A DNA stretch of 64,000 nt from Nageia nagi (lineage: Eukaryota; Pinophyta): NCBI GenBank assembly GCA_050084985.1, contig JBITNC010000001.1, positions 83,948,001 through 84,012,000 on the forward strand, written 5' to 3'. This document shows positions 44,074 through 55,400 of this stretch, one piece after another; position 1 is the first letter of the stretch; every line of letters starts with the position of its first letter. The position numbers and the translations under genes were made by a program. Below the pieces are notes generated by a model that saw only the letters and a program-made list of their open reading frames with translations, searched no databases and was not told the origin of the DNA.

Positions 44074-44975
44074 TGTTAACACATAAAAATGATTTTATGT
44101 TTTTTAAATCAATAAATTAATGAAATATGCTTAGCCTAACTATATGTCTTGAATGGATTAAAGTGATAATATCAATGTTTGGCTTGAATATGAATATTGT
44201 ATGGGTTATCTTGAATATTGCATGGGTTATCTTGAATATTGCATGGGTTTTCTTGAATATTGCATGGGTTATCTTGAATATTGCATGAATTATCTTGTTT
44301 ATTGATGTGTTTATCTTAAATCTTGTGAATTAACCTTATTTATATGGATGCACGCTGACCTATGGGCGGTATTATCTATTATCTATATAAATAAGGGATC
44401 TAATAGTAAGTCCACAATAACAAGGATACACATGATCCCGTGTATGGTCTTGTAAGTGGCTACCCCTTAAGGTATCTCTTGGTACCACCTACAAGGTTGT
44501 GGTTTGTGTGCTTCCTTACGCGAGCTCTCCTGACATCTGCAATCAATTCTAATATTATACTGCTATCTGAGATATCTATACTGAATATCTGGACCTAACC
44601 AAGAGGTCAAAGCTATCAAACTAAGGCCATCAGTTCTCCTTTGTGAATGAAAGAACACCACCAGCACTCTTATACCACTGAAATGGACCGCCTACGATCC
44701 TCTTTTCACATCCTTGCAGGTCATGATGTTGCGAGAAAAGGTAGCTTATCATCATTACATCACCAATATCTACATCTTTCGTTGTCAGGTACGTTTCGTG
44801 AGGTAAGTACACAAATTATAGTCTTGGTTGGTACAATTACACTTCTTAATTGGTTATGTTGTTATTTATTGTTATCTAGAATAAATCGCTATCCGTAGCT
44901 AGAATACAGATAATATTGAGTTTGTAGATAGTTGCCTATTTACTTATTTGCAAGCTTAATTTTTATTTGTAAACA
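44074..44975 (+). repeat. Element 7, 3' LTR
   Basis: 902 bp, with four copies of the 21-bp unit near 44212-44290. Otherwise it matches 36767-37626, mostly with C/T and G/A differences. Confidence 0.93.
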
Positions 44976-45901
44976 AAGAGCAACATGTTAATGTGATTTT
45001 CCATGAAGATGTTTGTGTGGCACTCACAAGACGGAGAGCTAGAGAGATGGTCGATCTAGTTACCTACGAGAAGGAGCTACCAAAAGATCCTAGAAGTTTT
45101 GATTTGATTGAGCAATTAAAGAGCACACAAGCTAAGGTTAGTCTTTTTGAGTTACTTCAGATTTCAGTACCTCATAGGGAGATGATGAATCAAGTTTTTA
45201 GGAATAGTCAAATAGATCAAAATATTTCTATTACTGCTTTTGCGAAAAAGGTAGAGATTTGGGGTAAAGGGGAAGTTATTGCATTTTAGCCTAGTGAGAA
45301 GCCTAGTAAGGATGTCACTAAGCTTCACCCACCTTTGTTCATTGAGGTGGATGCGTTTGGAATAACAGTTAAGAGGTCATTGATAGATGCAACCCTAAAT
45401 ATTGCTACCACTCATCCGTTGGAGCAATTTGATCTGGATGTGCTACCTCCAAGAGAAGAGACTACCATGAGAGTCAAGGGATTTGATGGCATACCTACAA
45501 GATGTGCAGGAATTATCACATTACTAATCAAGGTTGGTACTAAAGTGCTTGACACTCTATTTTATATCACATAAGGAAAGCCTTCATTCAACTTTATTCT
45601 TGGAAGACCTTGGATACATGATATGGATGGAGTGGCATCAATGTTACATAGGTGTTTTAAATTCTATTTTGAGGGGAATGTCTATAAGGTTGAGGCAGAT
45701 GAATAGATGGCCAAGCAGTGTAACTTTGTCCTCCTGGAGAGATTTGTTCCATCTGATGTGGAAGATGAAACCCTTCTAGCCAGGAATAATCAGATTTATA
45801 GGAAAGCATTACAGAAAATCAATGTGATGGATATCAAGATTAGTTCATATGTTATCATGAATGTTAATGAAATCAATTTAGATGAAAACTTCAACAAATA
45901 G
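44976..45901 (+). pseudogene. gag C-terminus and aspartic protease of Element 6
   Basis: Continuation of the gag split at 36766. The text V-I-F-H-E-D-V-C-V-A-L, then Y-E-K-E-L-P, matches Element 5 at 56990-56872. After a stop at 45287 the protease follows: L-H-P-P-L-F-I-E-V-D, then an active-site region R-S-L-I-D-A-T-L-N-I-A. The glycines of D-G-G, kept in Element 5, are lost here. It closes with F-I-L-G-R-P-W-I-H-D-M near 45605. The protease would be inactive. A stop at 45572 and others follow. Just downstream, at 45947, lies a dispersed-palindrome copy, also present at the matching place in Element 5. Confidence 0.82.
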
Positions 45902-46054
45902 CAGCAAGGTCAGGAAGAAGAATACCCATGCTCCTTTTCAATGATAGGGGACCACTAATGGTCTTCTTCTGGGGAAGAAATAGAGAAAAACTAGTTAAGT
46001 ATATTTCCATATCAGGGTGGTGATCACGTTTGTTAGGATAGAATTTCAAAAATA

Positions 46055-47240
46055 ATGCAGATTGATGAGTGGGTAAGCAATTATTATGTAATTGATTGCA
46101 AGATTGATGAGGAAGATGTTATACACATTATAGATCTATTTCAAAATGATGATGCCTTTTTAGAAGTATTAGGTGCTAGAACAGAATATCCAATAAGGCA
46201 CAAAAAGAGAATTCAAATGCATTATCTAGATATACATGCTTATTTTGAGGAATCTAGAGATGACAAGATTGAGGGATTGGGAGAGTTACCATTCCCTTTG
46301 CCATCAGAAGTTGAGGTTACCTGGTTGAATGAAGAAATTGAAGAAGTTAATATCAACTCTCAAGAGATACCATGAATACTAAAAATGGGTAAACTTCTTG
46401 AGGCACCATTGCAAAATGAATTAGTTCAATCTTTTCACAATTATTCCAAGCTATTTACATGGTCTTACAAAGATATGCCAGGGTTAGATGAGAATTTTGT
46501 GGTTCATAACCTAGTGGTCAAAAAAGGGGCAATGCCAGTAAAACAAAAGCCATGAAAAATGCCTTTTTAGGTTTCATTGCTCATGAAGAAGGAAATAGAG
46601 AAATTGCTAGAAGTTGGATTCATAAGATCCATAGACTACTCAGAATGGATGGCTAATATAGTTCTAGTTAAGAAGCCTATAGTTGAAATCAAAGTGTGTA
46701 CTGATTTTAGGGATCTCAACAAGGCTTGTCCAAAAGATGATTTTCCATTTCCTAACTTAGATATGATCATTGATAGTTTAGCAGGATATGAGATGTTGTC
46801 ATTCATGGATGGCTTTTTGGGATATAATTAGATTAAAATCAAAGAGAGTGATCAACATAAAACAACTTTTAGAACACCTTGGGGCAACTTTTGCTACAAG
46901 GTAATGCCATTTGGTCTCAAGAATACGGGAGCTACATACAAAAGAGCCATGACAGCTATGTTCCATGATTTCATTCATAAGATAGTTGGGGTATATGTTG
47001 ATGACATTTTGATAAAATCCAAGAATAAAAAAGATCATGTTCAAGATTTGAAAGCAGCATATGAGAGGATGAGACAATACAAGTTAAGAGTTAAGCCATA
47101 GAAGTGTGTATTTGAGGTGTCATCAGGAAAACTCTTGGGACACATTATCTCAAGGAGAGGTGTGGAAGTAGATCCCAAAAAGATCAAGGCCATCATAGAA
47201 ATGGCACCTCCAACAAATCTCAAGTAATTAAGGAGTTTAA
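46055..47240 (+). pseudogene. Reverse transcriptase of Element 6
   Basis: A linker (46055-46375) rich in D and E is followed by RT. Seen in order: L-L-E-V-G-F-I-R-S-I with S-E-W-M-A-N-I-V-L-V-K-K-P near 46630; C-T-D-F-R-D-L-N-K-A-C-P; F-M-D-G-F-L-G-Y-N; M-P-F-G-L-K-N-T-G-A-T-Y; and the catalytic box Y-V-D-D-I-L-I-K-S-K near 47005. The enzyme copies element RNA into DNA. The catalytic aspartates are all present, but stops at about 46553, 46568, 46829, 47099 and 47226 break the frame. Confidence 0.92.
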
Positions 47241-47259
47241 AAGGTAAAATATAGGCCAT

Positions 47260-47880
47260 TAGAAGATTTATATGCCAATTAATGGATAAGATAGCTCCTA
47301 TGTCTCATTTACTTAAGAAAGATGTTGAGTTTAAATGGGATGATAAATGTGAAGAGTCATTTGATAAGATAAAAGAATATTTGTTACACCCATTGGTGTT
47401 AGCTCCATATAGGCATGGAGAACCCCTTTGGCTTTATGTTTCAGCTATAGAGCATGCATTTGGAGTAATGCTTGCTAAGAAGGAGGAAGATGGTAAAGAG
47501 AGGGCTATCTATTTTATCAGTAGGACATTGAAGGATTATGAAACTAGATACACTCCTATTGAGAAGTTATGTCAATGTGTGGTGTTTGCTACTGAAAGGT
47601 TGCAGCATTACATGATTAATAGCACTACACATGTGCTTACATAGGTAGATCCATTGAGGTACTTAATGTAAAAGCCTTGCCTTGATGGAAGAGCAGCAAA
47701 ATGGGTCATGTTACTTCAAGAATTTGATCTCAGATTTATTAAGCAAAAATCAATTAAGGGACAAATGTGTGTTAGCAGATTTTGTTGCAAAATTCCCCAT
47801 AGGGGATAGTACAGAGCTCAAAGAAATGTGTGTTAATAGATATGGTAGAGGTTGTAGAGAAGGACTACCTATAGCCTATT
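47260..47880 (+). pseudogene. RNase H of Element 6 (Ty3-type)
   Basis: Tether M-S-H-L-L-K-K-D-V-E-F-K-W, then L-W-L-Y-V-S-A-I-E-H-A-F-G-V-M-L, then Y-F-I-S-R-T-L, then Y-T-P-I-E-K-L-C. These correspond to the plant Ty3 RNase H, whose first catalytic aspartate sits in LYVSA-type motifs as LYLSVSD or a variant. Here that aspartate is missing, as in many Tat elements that rely on the second RNase H. A stop at 47643 and a late frameshift near 47700 are present. Confidence 0.85.
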
Positions 47881-47921
47881 TATGATGATGATAGGACCAC
47901 CAGTGTTCCATTTCCAAGAGA

Positions 47922-48490
47922 ATTTAAACCTTGGAAGTTATACTTTGATGGGTCTAGGTGTATGCATGGATTAGGAGCAAGAATTGCGTTAATATCCCTG
48001 TAGAATAATGTCATTCCTATGTCCTACAAATTGTCATTTGAATGCACTAACAATATGGTGGAATATGAAGCTCTTATATTGGGCTTGAAGGTAGCTATAG
48101 AAATTGGTATTTCATGGATACATATTTATGGAGATTCATAACTAATAGTTAAGCAAGTCAATGAAATTTACAAGACCAAAGATGAAAAGCTTATCCCTTA
48201 TAGGGATTATGTTATCAAGTTACTCACACATTTCAAAGGATATCAATTGGAAAGTGTCCCAAGGAGTAGCAACAGACTAGCATATGTAATGGCAAGTGCG
48301 ACATCGCTTATACCATTGGAAGTTGAGGATAAAGAAACTAGCTTCACCATCAGAAACCTAGAAACTTCATCCACTACCGAGGAAAGTGCAATATGTGTGG
48401 TCCAAAGAGTTGGGTATGAGGAGAGTCCATGGTACCAACATATCTATAGATATTTGAAGGATGATTTTATTGATACTACTCTTGATAAGT
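47922..48490 (+). pseudogene. Archaeal-type RNase H (aRH) of Element 6
   Basis: The plus strand reads L-Y-F-D-G-S-R-C-M-H-G-L-G-A, then S-F-E-C-T-N-N-M-V-E-Y-E-A-L-I-L-G-L, then I-H-I-Y-G-D-S. D of FDG, E of YEA and D of GDS form the catalytic set. It ends with F-K-G-Y-Q-L-E-S-V-P-R-S-S-N-R-L-A, the usual end of the fold. Stops near 48000 and 48139. A dispersed-palindrome copy (47893-47910) marks its border with the first RNase H, as in Element 5. This second RNase H is diagnostic of the Tat branch. Confidence 0.88.
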
Positions 48491-48543
48491 AAGAGCAAAT
48501 CAGAATAAAGAGGCTTGCAACTAGGTACGTTATCATCGGTGAT

Positions 48544-49688
48544 GTGCTTCACAAAAGGTCATTTAATGGTATTCTTTTAAGGTGCCTTCTTATTGAGGAA
48601 ATTGCAACAATATTAGAGCATGCCCATGGGGGGGCTTGTGGGGGGCATTTTAATGGGAGATCAATTTTTGGCAAGCTAATCAAGATGGGTTATTGGTGGC
48701 CTACCATGGAGCATGACTATTTTGAGCATGTCAAGAAATGTGAGCAATGTCAAAGGCATGCACATCTTGAGCTTACACCAACTCAAGAATTGAACTATGT
48801 TACATCGCCATGGCCTTTCTCTATGTGGGCTATGGATTTCATGGGTGTTATTAACCCACCATCTAGTGAGGGGCATAAGTTTATCTTAGTTGCTACAGAA
48901 TATTATACGAAATGGGTTGAGGCTATCCCTTTAAAAATAGCTATACAGAATCATGTGATCAAGTTCATCAAGGAATACATCATTTGTAGGTTTGGCATAC
49001 CACAAAGGTTGGTTATGGACAATGGGGCTAACTTCATAGGTAAGGATATCAAATAATTTTGCCAGAAAATGAGGATTGAGTAGAGATTTTCTTCAGTTTA
49101 CTACCCTCAAGGTAATGGGTAGGCTGAAGCTACAAATAAGATGATCAAAAGGATATTGGCCAAGAATATCAAGAAGAATAGGAGAGATTGGCATGAACAA
49201 TTACCTTACACTTTATGGGCATATAGGATAAGCAAAAGGACAGCAACAGGTGCTACCCCATACTCTCTTATGTTTGGAGATGAGGCAGTTATCCCTCTTG
49301 AGATTGAGATCCCATCTTTGAGGATTGCACTCAAGGATGTGATGAAGGAACCACAATATTTGGAGGCAAGATTGAATCAACTTGAAGCACTAGATGAAAA
49401 GAGAATCACTACATTAGAACACCTTAGAGCATATCAGTAGAGGATTAAAAGATCATATGGCAAGAGAGTGGTCCCTAAGGATTTTGAGGTTGGAGATATG
49501 GTCTTACAGGAGAATATTTCTAACACTACAGTAGAGATGAGCTTAAGGGAAAGTTTGAGCCAAATTGGGTTAGACCATACCTTATTATAGAAGTATTTGG
49601 TAGAGGTGCTTACAAGTTGTCTACATTGGATGGGGAGATTCTCAAGAATCCCATCAATACTAGGTATTTGAAGAAGTATTACATCTAG
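48544..49688 (+). pseudogene. Integrase of Element 6
   Basis: HHCC zinc domain: H-A-H-G-G-A-C-G-G-H-F, then Y-W-W-P-T-M, then C-E-Q-C-Q near 48620-48765. The catalytic core starts at W-A-M-D-F-M-G (first D near 48833), then M-D-N-G-A-N-F near 49017 (second D), then Y-Y-P-Q-G-N-G and A-E-A-T-N-K near 49100-49137 for the glutamate region. The C-terminal domain (49480-49688) has G-D-M-V-L-Q and a closing L-D-G-E-I-L-K-N. It inserts the element DNA. Stops at 49054 and near 49081, 49120 and 49438, plus a frameshift near 49535, inactivate it. Confidence 0.9.
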
Positions 49689-50560
49689 GTGGCCTGTGGG
49701 CCGATGCATGCATCTGGGTCGTAGCAAAGTATACTAAAGGAATGATCATGCGAGCAGACATGATAGAGCCAAATTAGAGAGTCAATTTGAGGTTAGAAGA
49801 AAAGTTCCTATGCTCCATATCCATGAGAAGTAGGCTGCCCATGGTCCTATCTTTAAGTTAGAAGCAGCTAGTTTGAAGATCCTTTATGCCTCTTGGCAGA
49901 GTTCTAGCTCCCAGTTTGGTTAGGTTTATCAGTTTGGTCAGATTCATCAAATTATTAGTAGTTTATCATATGCCTCTTGGTAGAGTTCCAACTCCCAGAT
50001 TGGTTATATTTATCAATCTTATTAGATTTATCAGATTACCAGTAGTTTATCATATGCCTCTTGGCAGAGTTTTAGCTCCACATTGCATGCCCCTTGGTAG
50101 AGTATTAGCTCCATATTAATTACCATGCCTCTTAGCAGGGATTCCAGCTCCCATAGAATCATCAGATTGAACCATCAATGATAGGAGATGGTTTTACTCC
50201 ACATAAAAAAATTATATAATATCCAAAATGTCAAAAATATGGGTAATTATCATCTATGACCTCTTGGTAGATGGCTATGGACCCTAGAGCTATCTTTTCT
50301 TTTTGCAGGATATCATTGGAGTCTAGCAATATCAACTAGGGGCAACATGGTGAATACCACATAAAGGGGTTTCTTAACCCATAGCTCTTGTCATTATGTT
50401 GTTTAGCTTTCTCAAGTTTATCATAGTTTAGTATCAAAATTAGATTGATTAGTGTTGGTATTATGCTTATCAATGCTTATCAATATTTGATTGGCTATGA
50501 CATCTTGGGTATACTTTGAATGAAAAATCTTAATGCACCTAGTGATTTGTGCTTTATCAT
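49689..50560. repeat. Element 6, 3' non-coding region with tandem repeats
   Basis: At 49880-50145, four or five units share TATGCCTCTTGGCAGAG then TTCTAGCTCCC, with spacers made of GGTTAGGTTTATCAGTTT. They are related in wording to array A of Element 7 (TATGAGTGGAGTCCAGCTCCC). A palindrome copy lies at 49832-49849. No coding signal. Confidence 0.8.
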
Positions 50561-50575
50561 TCAAAGTGGGGCATC
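50561..50575 (+). promoter_or_regulatory. Polypurine tract of Element 6
   Basis: TCAAAGTGGGGCATC directly before the 3' LTR. Confidence 0.85.
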
Positions 50576-51418
50576 TATTAACACATAAAATTTGATTTAT
50601 GTATTTGTTAATACATTATAAAATAGTTTCCTACACTTATAATCAGTTATTAATGTTATCTTGGATTTCATTAATATATATCATTATTTACTATGTTTCT
50701 CTTGCTTATGTAGGTACATGCCGACTCAAGGAGTGCATCATATTATCTACTACTTATATAAATAAGGGATCTAATAGTAAGTCCATAATCAAGGATACAT
50801 ATGATCTTGCATATGGTCTTGATAATGGCAATCATATTGTAAGGTGTTTCTTGACACCGCCTGTCAAGCCTGATTTTATGTACCCCCTTCTTGCGAGTAT
50901 TTTGAAGAACTGAGAGACATATCTGATAATCATACTACTATGATCTCAAGATCTTAGTGGTAGTGTAGACTCATTAGAGATAGATCATAACCTATCGAAG
51001 GCCATCGATGCTCCTCTATGGATGAATACAGACTGCCAGTGTTCCTATCCAGTGTGATGAACACCAACCACAACCTTCTTCTGTGACTTTTTAGCTTTGT
51101 GATTTTAGGTGTGGACAATGTTGGATCCTAGGAATTTGTTAATAGTTTCATTTCGAGCACACTCTGTGAAGTGGGTATATAATTTTAGTTTTGATAGGTG
51201 GTGCTATTTTACGCCTATTTTATCATACATATATTTCGCATTTACTTGTTACATACTTATCAGTGAACCTGAATTTATCAAGCATTTACTTGTTGTTATC
51301 TTTCATTATTCTATGTATAAATTGCTATTCGTAGCTCGAATTACAAGTGCATTGGAGTGTGTGAATGTTTTCCTTTATTGCTCATTTATTTGCATGCTCG
51401 AATTTTTACTTGTAAACA
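50576..51418 (+). repeat. Element 6, 3' LTR
   Basis: 843 bp, partner of 34679-35544. The terminal TG is mutated to TA. The end is TTGTAAACA. Confidence 0.92.
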
Positions 51419-51423
51419 ACTAG
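51419..51423. repeat. Target-site duplication of Element 6, right copy (ACTAG)
   Basis: Identical to 34674-34678. Element 5 sequence resumes after it. Confidence 0.9.
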
Positions 51424-52249
51424 GTGTATTGAGATTTTTTCATTAAAAGTATAACCAAGAAGTCATAGCAATCAAATATTGATAAGTATAGACAAGCATA
51501 GTACCAACACTAATCAATCTATTTTGATACTAAACTATGATAAAAATATAATAAAGATAAGCAATCATATTGACAAAAGGTATGAATTTAAGAAAACCCC
51601 CTCAAATTGCATCCATCATGTTGTGTCTAGTTGATTTTGATGTGCTCCATAAGCTTTAATGATAACCTGCAAGAGAAAGAGTTGTAGGGTCCATAGCCAT
51701 CTACCAAGAGGTCATTGATGATAATTACACATATTTTTGATATATTTTGATATGTAGAGTACAACTATGTCATGTCATTGATGATTATATCCATTGATCT
51801 TATGGAACCTGAACTTCCTACCAAGAGGCATAATGATAAAACTAGGAGCTGAAACTTCACCAAGAGGCATATTACAATAAGGAGTGGAGTTAGAACTCTA
51901 CCAAGAGTCATGATATGATGATGAGAGTTGAACCTCTATGCCAAGAGGTAAGAAACTAGGATGATGATATGAAAGCTAAAACTTTATGCAAAGAGGTATA
52001 CAAATTTTATGATCTGAATGCTGAAACTCTACACCAAGAGGTATTTAATGATCTTTGTTTTTGTTGTTTCTAACTATACAATAGGACCATAGGTAATGCT
52101 TTTTTGCTAAAATAGAGCATTGGTGCTCCTCTTATGATACTAAAATGACCTTTTATTTTTGGATTTTTGTATCATCTATTTCATGCCTATTCCTGTAGTA
52201 ACATTTTTATAGAAATAGATGCACATGATGACCCACAAGTCACCTAGAT
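51424..52249. repeat. Element 5, 3' non-coding region with tandem repeats
   Basis: At 51810-52060, five or six units of about 45 bp share CCAAGAGGCATA and GAGTTGAAACTCTA phrases. Read on the minus strand these give TATGCCTCTTGG...AGTTTCAGCTC, matching the Element 6 array. Two palindrome copies lie at 52083-52100 and 52114-52130. No coding signal. Confidence 0.78.
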
Positions 52250-53380
52250 GTGCTACTTCTTTAAGTGCCTAGCATTGATGGAATTTTTTAGAACCTCTCC
52301 ATCCAATGTATATAATCTATATGAACCTCTACCAAATACCTCTATGATGATGTATGGGCCAATCCAATTTGGTTCAAACTTTCCTTTAAGTTCATCTTTT
52401 ACTGTGGTGTTAGAAACATTCTCTTGGAGAACCATATCTCCAACCTCAATTGCTTTGGGCACCATTTTCTTTCCATAGGCCCTCTTTATTGTTTGTTGAT
52501 ATTTTTTAAGATTCTCTAGTGCATTAATTTTTTTCTCATCTAATGCCTCTAGCTAATTTAATCTTGCTTCCCATTATTGTGGTCCCTTCATGATATCTTC
52601 AAGTGCAATTCTCAAAGAAGGAATCTCAATTTCAAGTGGAATGACTACTTCATCACCATACATAAGAGAGTATGGAGTAGAACTTGTTGCTATTCTTTCA
52701 ATTGTTCTATATTCCTATAAGGCACATGGTAATTGATCATGCCAATCTTTACCATTCTTTTTGATAGTTTTTATCAATATTTTCTTAATTTTTTTATTTA
52801 TTGCTTTAGCTTGTCCATTTCCTTAGGGATAGTAAACTAAAGAAAATTTTTGTTCAACCTTCATCTTTTTATAAAATTCCTTGATATCTTTTCTTATGAA
52901 ATTTGCACCATTATCCATGATCATATTTTTAGGTATGCAAAATCTATAAATGATATATTCCTTAATGAAATTGATAACATGTTTTTGTATAGCTATCTTC
53001 AAAGGAATTTCCTCAACCCATTTAGTGTAGTATTCAATGGCAACCAAAGATAAATATGTACCCCTCACTAGATGGAGGATTGATAATACCCATGAAATCC
53101 AAAGCTCACATTGAGAAAGGCCATGGTGATGTGACATAGTTCAACTCTTAAGTAGGTGTTAATTCTAAGTGTGCATTCTTTTGACATTGTTCACACTTCT
53201 TAACATGTTCATAACAATCATGTTCCATGGTGGGCCACCAATAACCCATTCTAATCAACTTGCCATAGACTAATGTCCCATTGAAATGACCTCCACATGC
53301 TCCTCCATGAGCATGCTCTAATGTTATTTCAATCTCTTCATAATGAAAACATATCAAAAGAATACCATTAAATTATATTT
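52250..53380 (-). pseudogene. Integrase of Element 5
   Basis: Minus strand. The zinc domain (53357-53148) has H-A-H-G-G-A-C-G-G-H-F, Y-W-W-P-T-M and C-E-Q-C-Q. The core is decayed near 53100 but readable at Y-Y-T-K-W-V-E-E-I-P and M-D-N-G-A-N-F (about 52910). The C-terminal domain is open at 52465-52253 (G-D-M-V-L-Q-E-N, F-G-R-G-S-Y-R-L, L-D-G-E-V-L-K-N). Layout and wording match Element 6. Several stops and shifts. Confidence 0.87.
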
Positions 53381-53561
53381 TATAAACTATATTACAAATG
53401 ATAACATATTTTGTAGCAAGCCTTTTACTCTAATCTGTTCTCTCTTATCAAGTGTAGCATCAATAAAATTATCCCTCAAATATTTGAATGTGTTGGTATC
53501 AAGGAATTACCTTGTAATCAACCTTTTGAACAACATAAACCATTTTTAAGTCCTCAAAAAT

Positions 53562-54010
53562 TTATGGAGTTCCCAAGTTCTTGGTAGTGAAAGTAGTCTC
53601 CCTACTTTCTATCTCAATTGGTATAAGTGAAGTTAAACTTGCCATTGCATCAATAAACCTATTATTATTCCTTAGAATATTGTTTAATTGATACTCTTGA
53701 AACCAAGCAAGGATTTTTGTAACAATAAATTTATATGGACTAAGCTTTTCATCCTTGGCATTATAGATCTTATTGACTTGATTCACTATCAACTATGAAT
53801 CCCCATAAATATGCAAATGTGTAATACCAATCTCTATATCTACTTTTAATCCTAATAATATAGCTTCATATTCTACCATATTATTTGTGCATTCAAATCA
53901 TAGTTTGTATGACATGGGAATAACATCATTCTAAGGTGATATCAATGTTATTATTGCTCTTGAACCTTACATACATTGTGATCCATCAAAATACATTTTC
54001 TAATGTTTTA
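53562..54010 (-). pseudogene. Archaeal-type RNase H (aRH) of Element 5
   Basis: Minus strand: M-Y-F-D-G-S-Q-C-M, then F-E-C-T-N-N-M-V-E-Y-E-A, then H-I-Y-G-D-S and L-I-V-N-Q-V-N-K. Catalytic D, E and D are present. Stops near 53969, 53936, 53906 and 53798. Its border with the first RNase H carries a palindrome copy (54056-54073), as in Element 6. Confidence 0.85.
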
Positions 54011-54179
54011 ACACCTCTAAAAGAGGAACCTTGGCATTCCTATTTTCTTCAAAAGAAGGCCATAGGTGATCCTCTTTTGCATGTTCTATGGTTTCTACCA
54101 AAGCACATTCATCTTGATTTTCTTCTCTAAGTTCTATACTATCTTCTATGGAAAACTTTGTAACAAAATCTATGACTAC

Positions 54180-55400
54180 TTGCCCTTTAACTGATTTTTA
54201 TTTCACAAACTTGAGGTCAAACTCCTAAAGTAGGATGATCCATTTTGTTGACCTTCCATTGAGGCATGGTCTTGACATTATATATCTTAATGGGTCTACC
54301 TAAGTAAGTACATGTGTTGTGCTATTGATCATATAATGCATCAACCTCTCAGTGGAAAATACTATACATTAACAAAACTTCTCAATTGGTGTGTACCTAG
54401 TTTCATATTCTTTCAATATCTTGCTAATAAAATAGACTTCTCTCTCTTTACCATCTTCTTCTTTCTTTGCTAATAATACCCTAAGTTCATGTTCTATAGC
54501 TAAGACATAGAGCCAAAGATGTTCTCCATGCCTATATAGAGATAATACTGATGGATGTAGCAAATACTTGTTTATTCTATCAAATGCTTCTTGACACTTA
54601 ACATCCCATTTAAACTCAACTTCTTTCTTAAGTAAATGAGACATAGGAGCTATCTTATCTATTAATTGACAAATAAATCTTCTTATAGCTTTAATCTTAT
54701 CTTAAAGGCTTCTCAATTGCTTAAGATTTGTAGGAGAAGACATTTCTATGATGGTTTTAATTTTCTTTGGATCCATATAAACTCCTCTCCTAGAGACAAT
54801 ATGCCTCAAGATTTTTCTTGATGATACCCCAAATACACATTTTTGAGGCTTGATTCTTAACTTGTACTTATTTGTTCTTTCAAATGCTACTTTTATATCC
54901 TTGACATGATCTTCTTTATTCTTTGACTTTATCAAGATATCATCTACATATACCTCTACTATTTTATGAATGAAGTAATGAAACATGGCTATCATTGCTC
55001 TTTGATATGTGCACCCTGCATTCTTAAGACTAAATGGCATTACCTTGTAGCAAAATTTGCTCCAAGGAGTCCTAAAGGCTATTTTATGTTGATCATTTTT
55101 CTTGATTTTGATTTGATTATATCTTGAAAATCCATTCATAAATGATAACATCTCATAACCTACCAAACTATCAATGATTATATCTATGTTGGGTAGTGGG
55201 AAGTCATATTTTGGACATGCTTTATTGAGATCTCTAAAATCAATACATACTCTAATTTCACATATAGGTTTCTTTACTAGAACTACATTAGCCATCCACT
55301 CTAAATAATTAATGGGTCTAATAAAACCAACTTCCAATAGTTTCTCTATTTCCTTCTTGACTAGTAAAGAAATCTAAAAAGGTATCTTCCTTATTTTTTG
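54180..55400 (-). pseudogene. Reverse transcriptase and RNase H of Element 5
   Basis: Minus strand. One 211-codon open piece (55337-54702) holds most of RT: M-E-V-G-F-I-R-P-I, C-I-D-F-R-D-L-N-K-A-C-P, M-N-G-F-S-R-Y-N, M-P-F-S-L-K-N-A-G and Y-V-D-D-I-L-I-K-S-K near 54950. It is the longest intact pol piece of the window. The RNase H (54644-54369) opens with M-S-H-L-L-K-K-E-V-E-F-K-W and has Y-F-I-S-K-I-L and Y-T-P-I-E-K-F. As in Element 6 the first aspartate of this RNase H is missing. Confidence 0.9.

Larger units (their letters stand above)
36767..44975 (+). mobile_element. Element 7: gag-only Tat-family element carrying an antisense PMD gene
   Basis: LTRs at 36767-37626 and 44074-44975, with an AAGAG duplication. 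The primer site and polypurine tract match Elements 5 and 6. Inside are gag (37718-38936), a 200-bp duplication, an antisense three-exon PMD gene (41782-39545), three consecutive tandem arrays (42240-43700), and the polypurine tract. Protease, RT, RNase H, aRH and integrase are all absent. It must have moved using enzymes from a relative such as Elements 5 or 6. It is the innermost, so the youngest, insertion of the nest. Its LTRs are roughly 95% identical by eye outside a 42-bp repeat-number difference. Confidence 0.93.
34679..51418 (+). mobile_element. Element 6: Tat-type Ty3/gypsy element, inserted in Element 5
   Basis: LTRs at 34679-35544 and 50576-51418, with an ACTAG duplication. The primer site (35547-35565) and polypurine tract (50561-50575) are in place. 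The gene order is gag (split by Element 7 at 36767), protease, RT, RNase H, aRH and integrase (ending 49688), then a tandem-repeat 3' region. Without Element 7 it is about 8.5 kb. This is the most readable pol of the window, yet each domain has one or more stops. It landed 23 bp upstream of the Element 5 polypurine tract, in opposite orientation. Confidence 0.93.
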
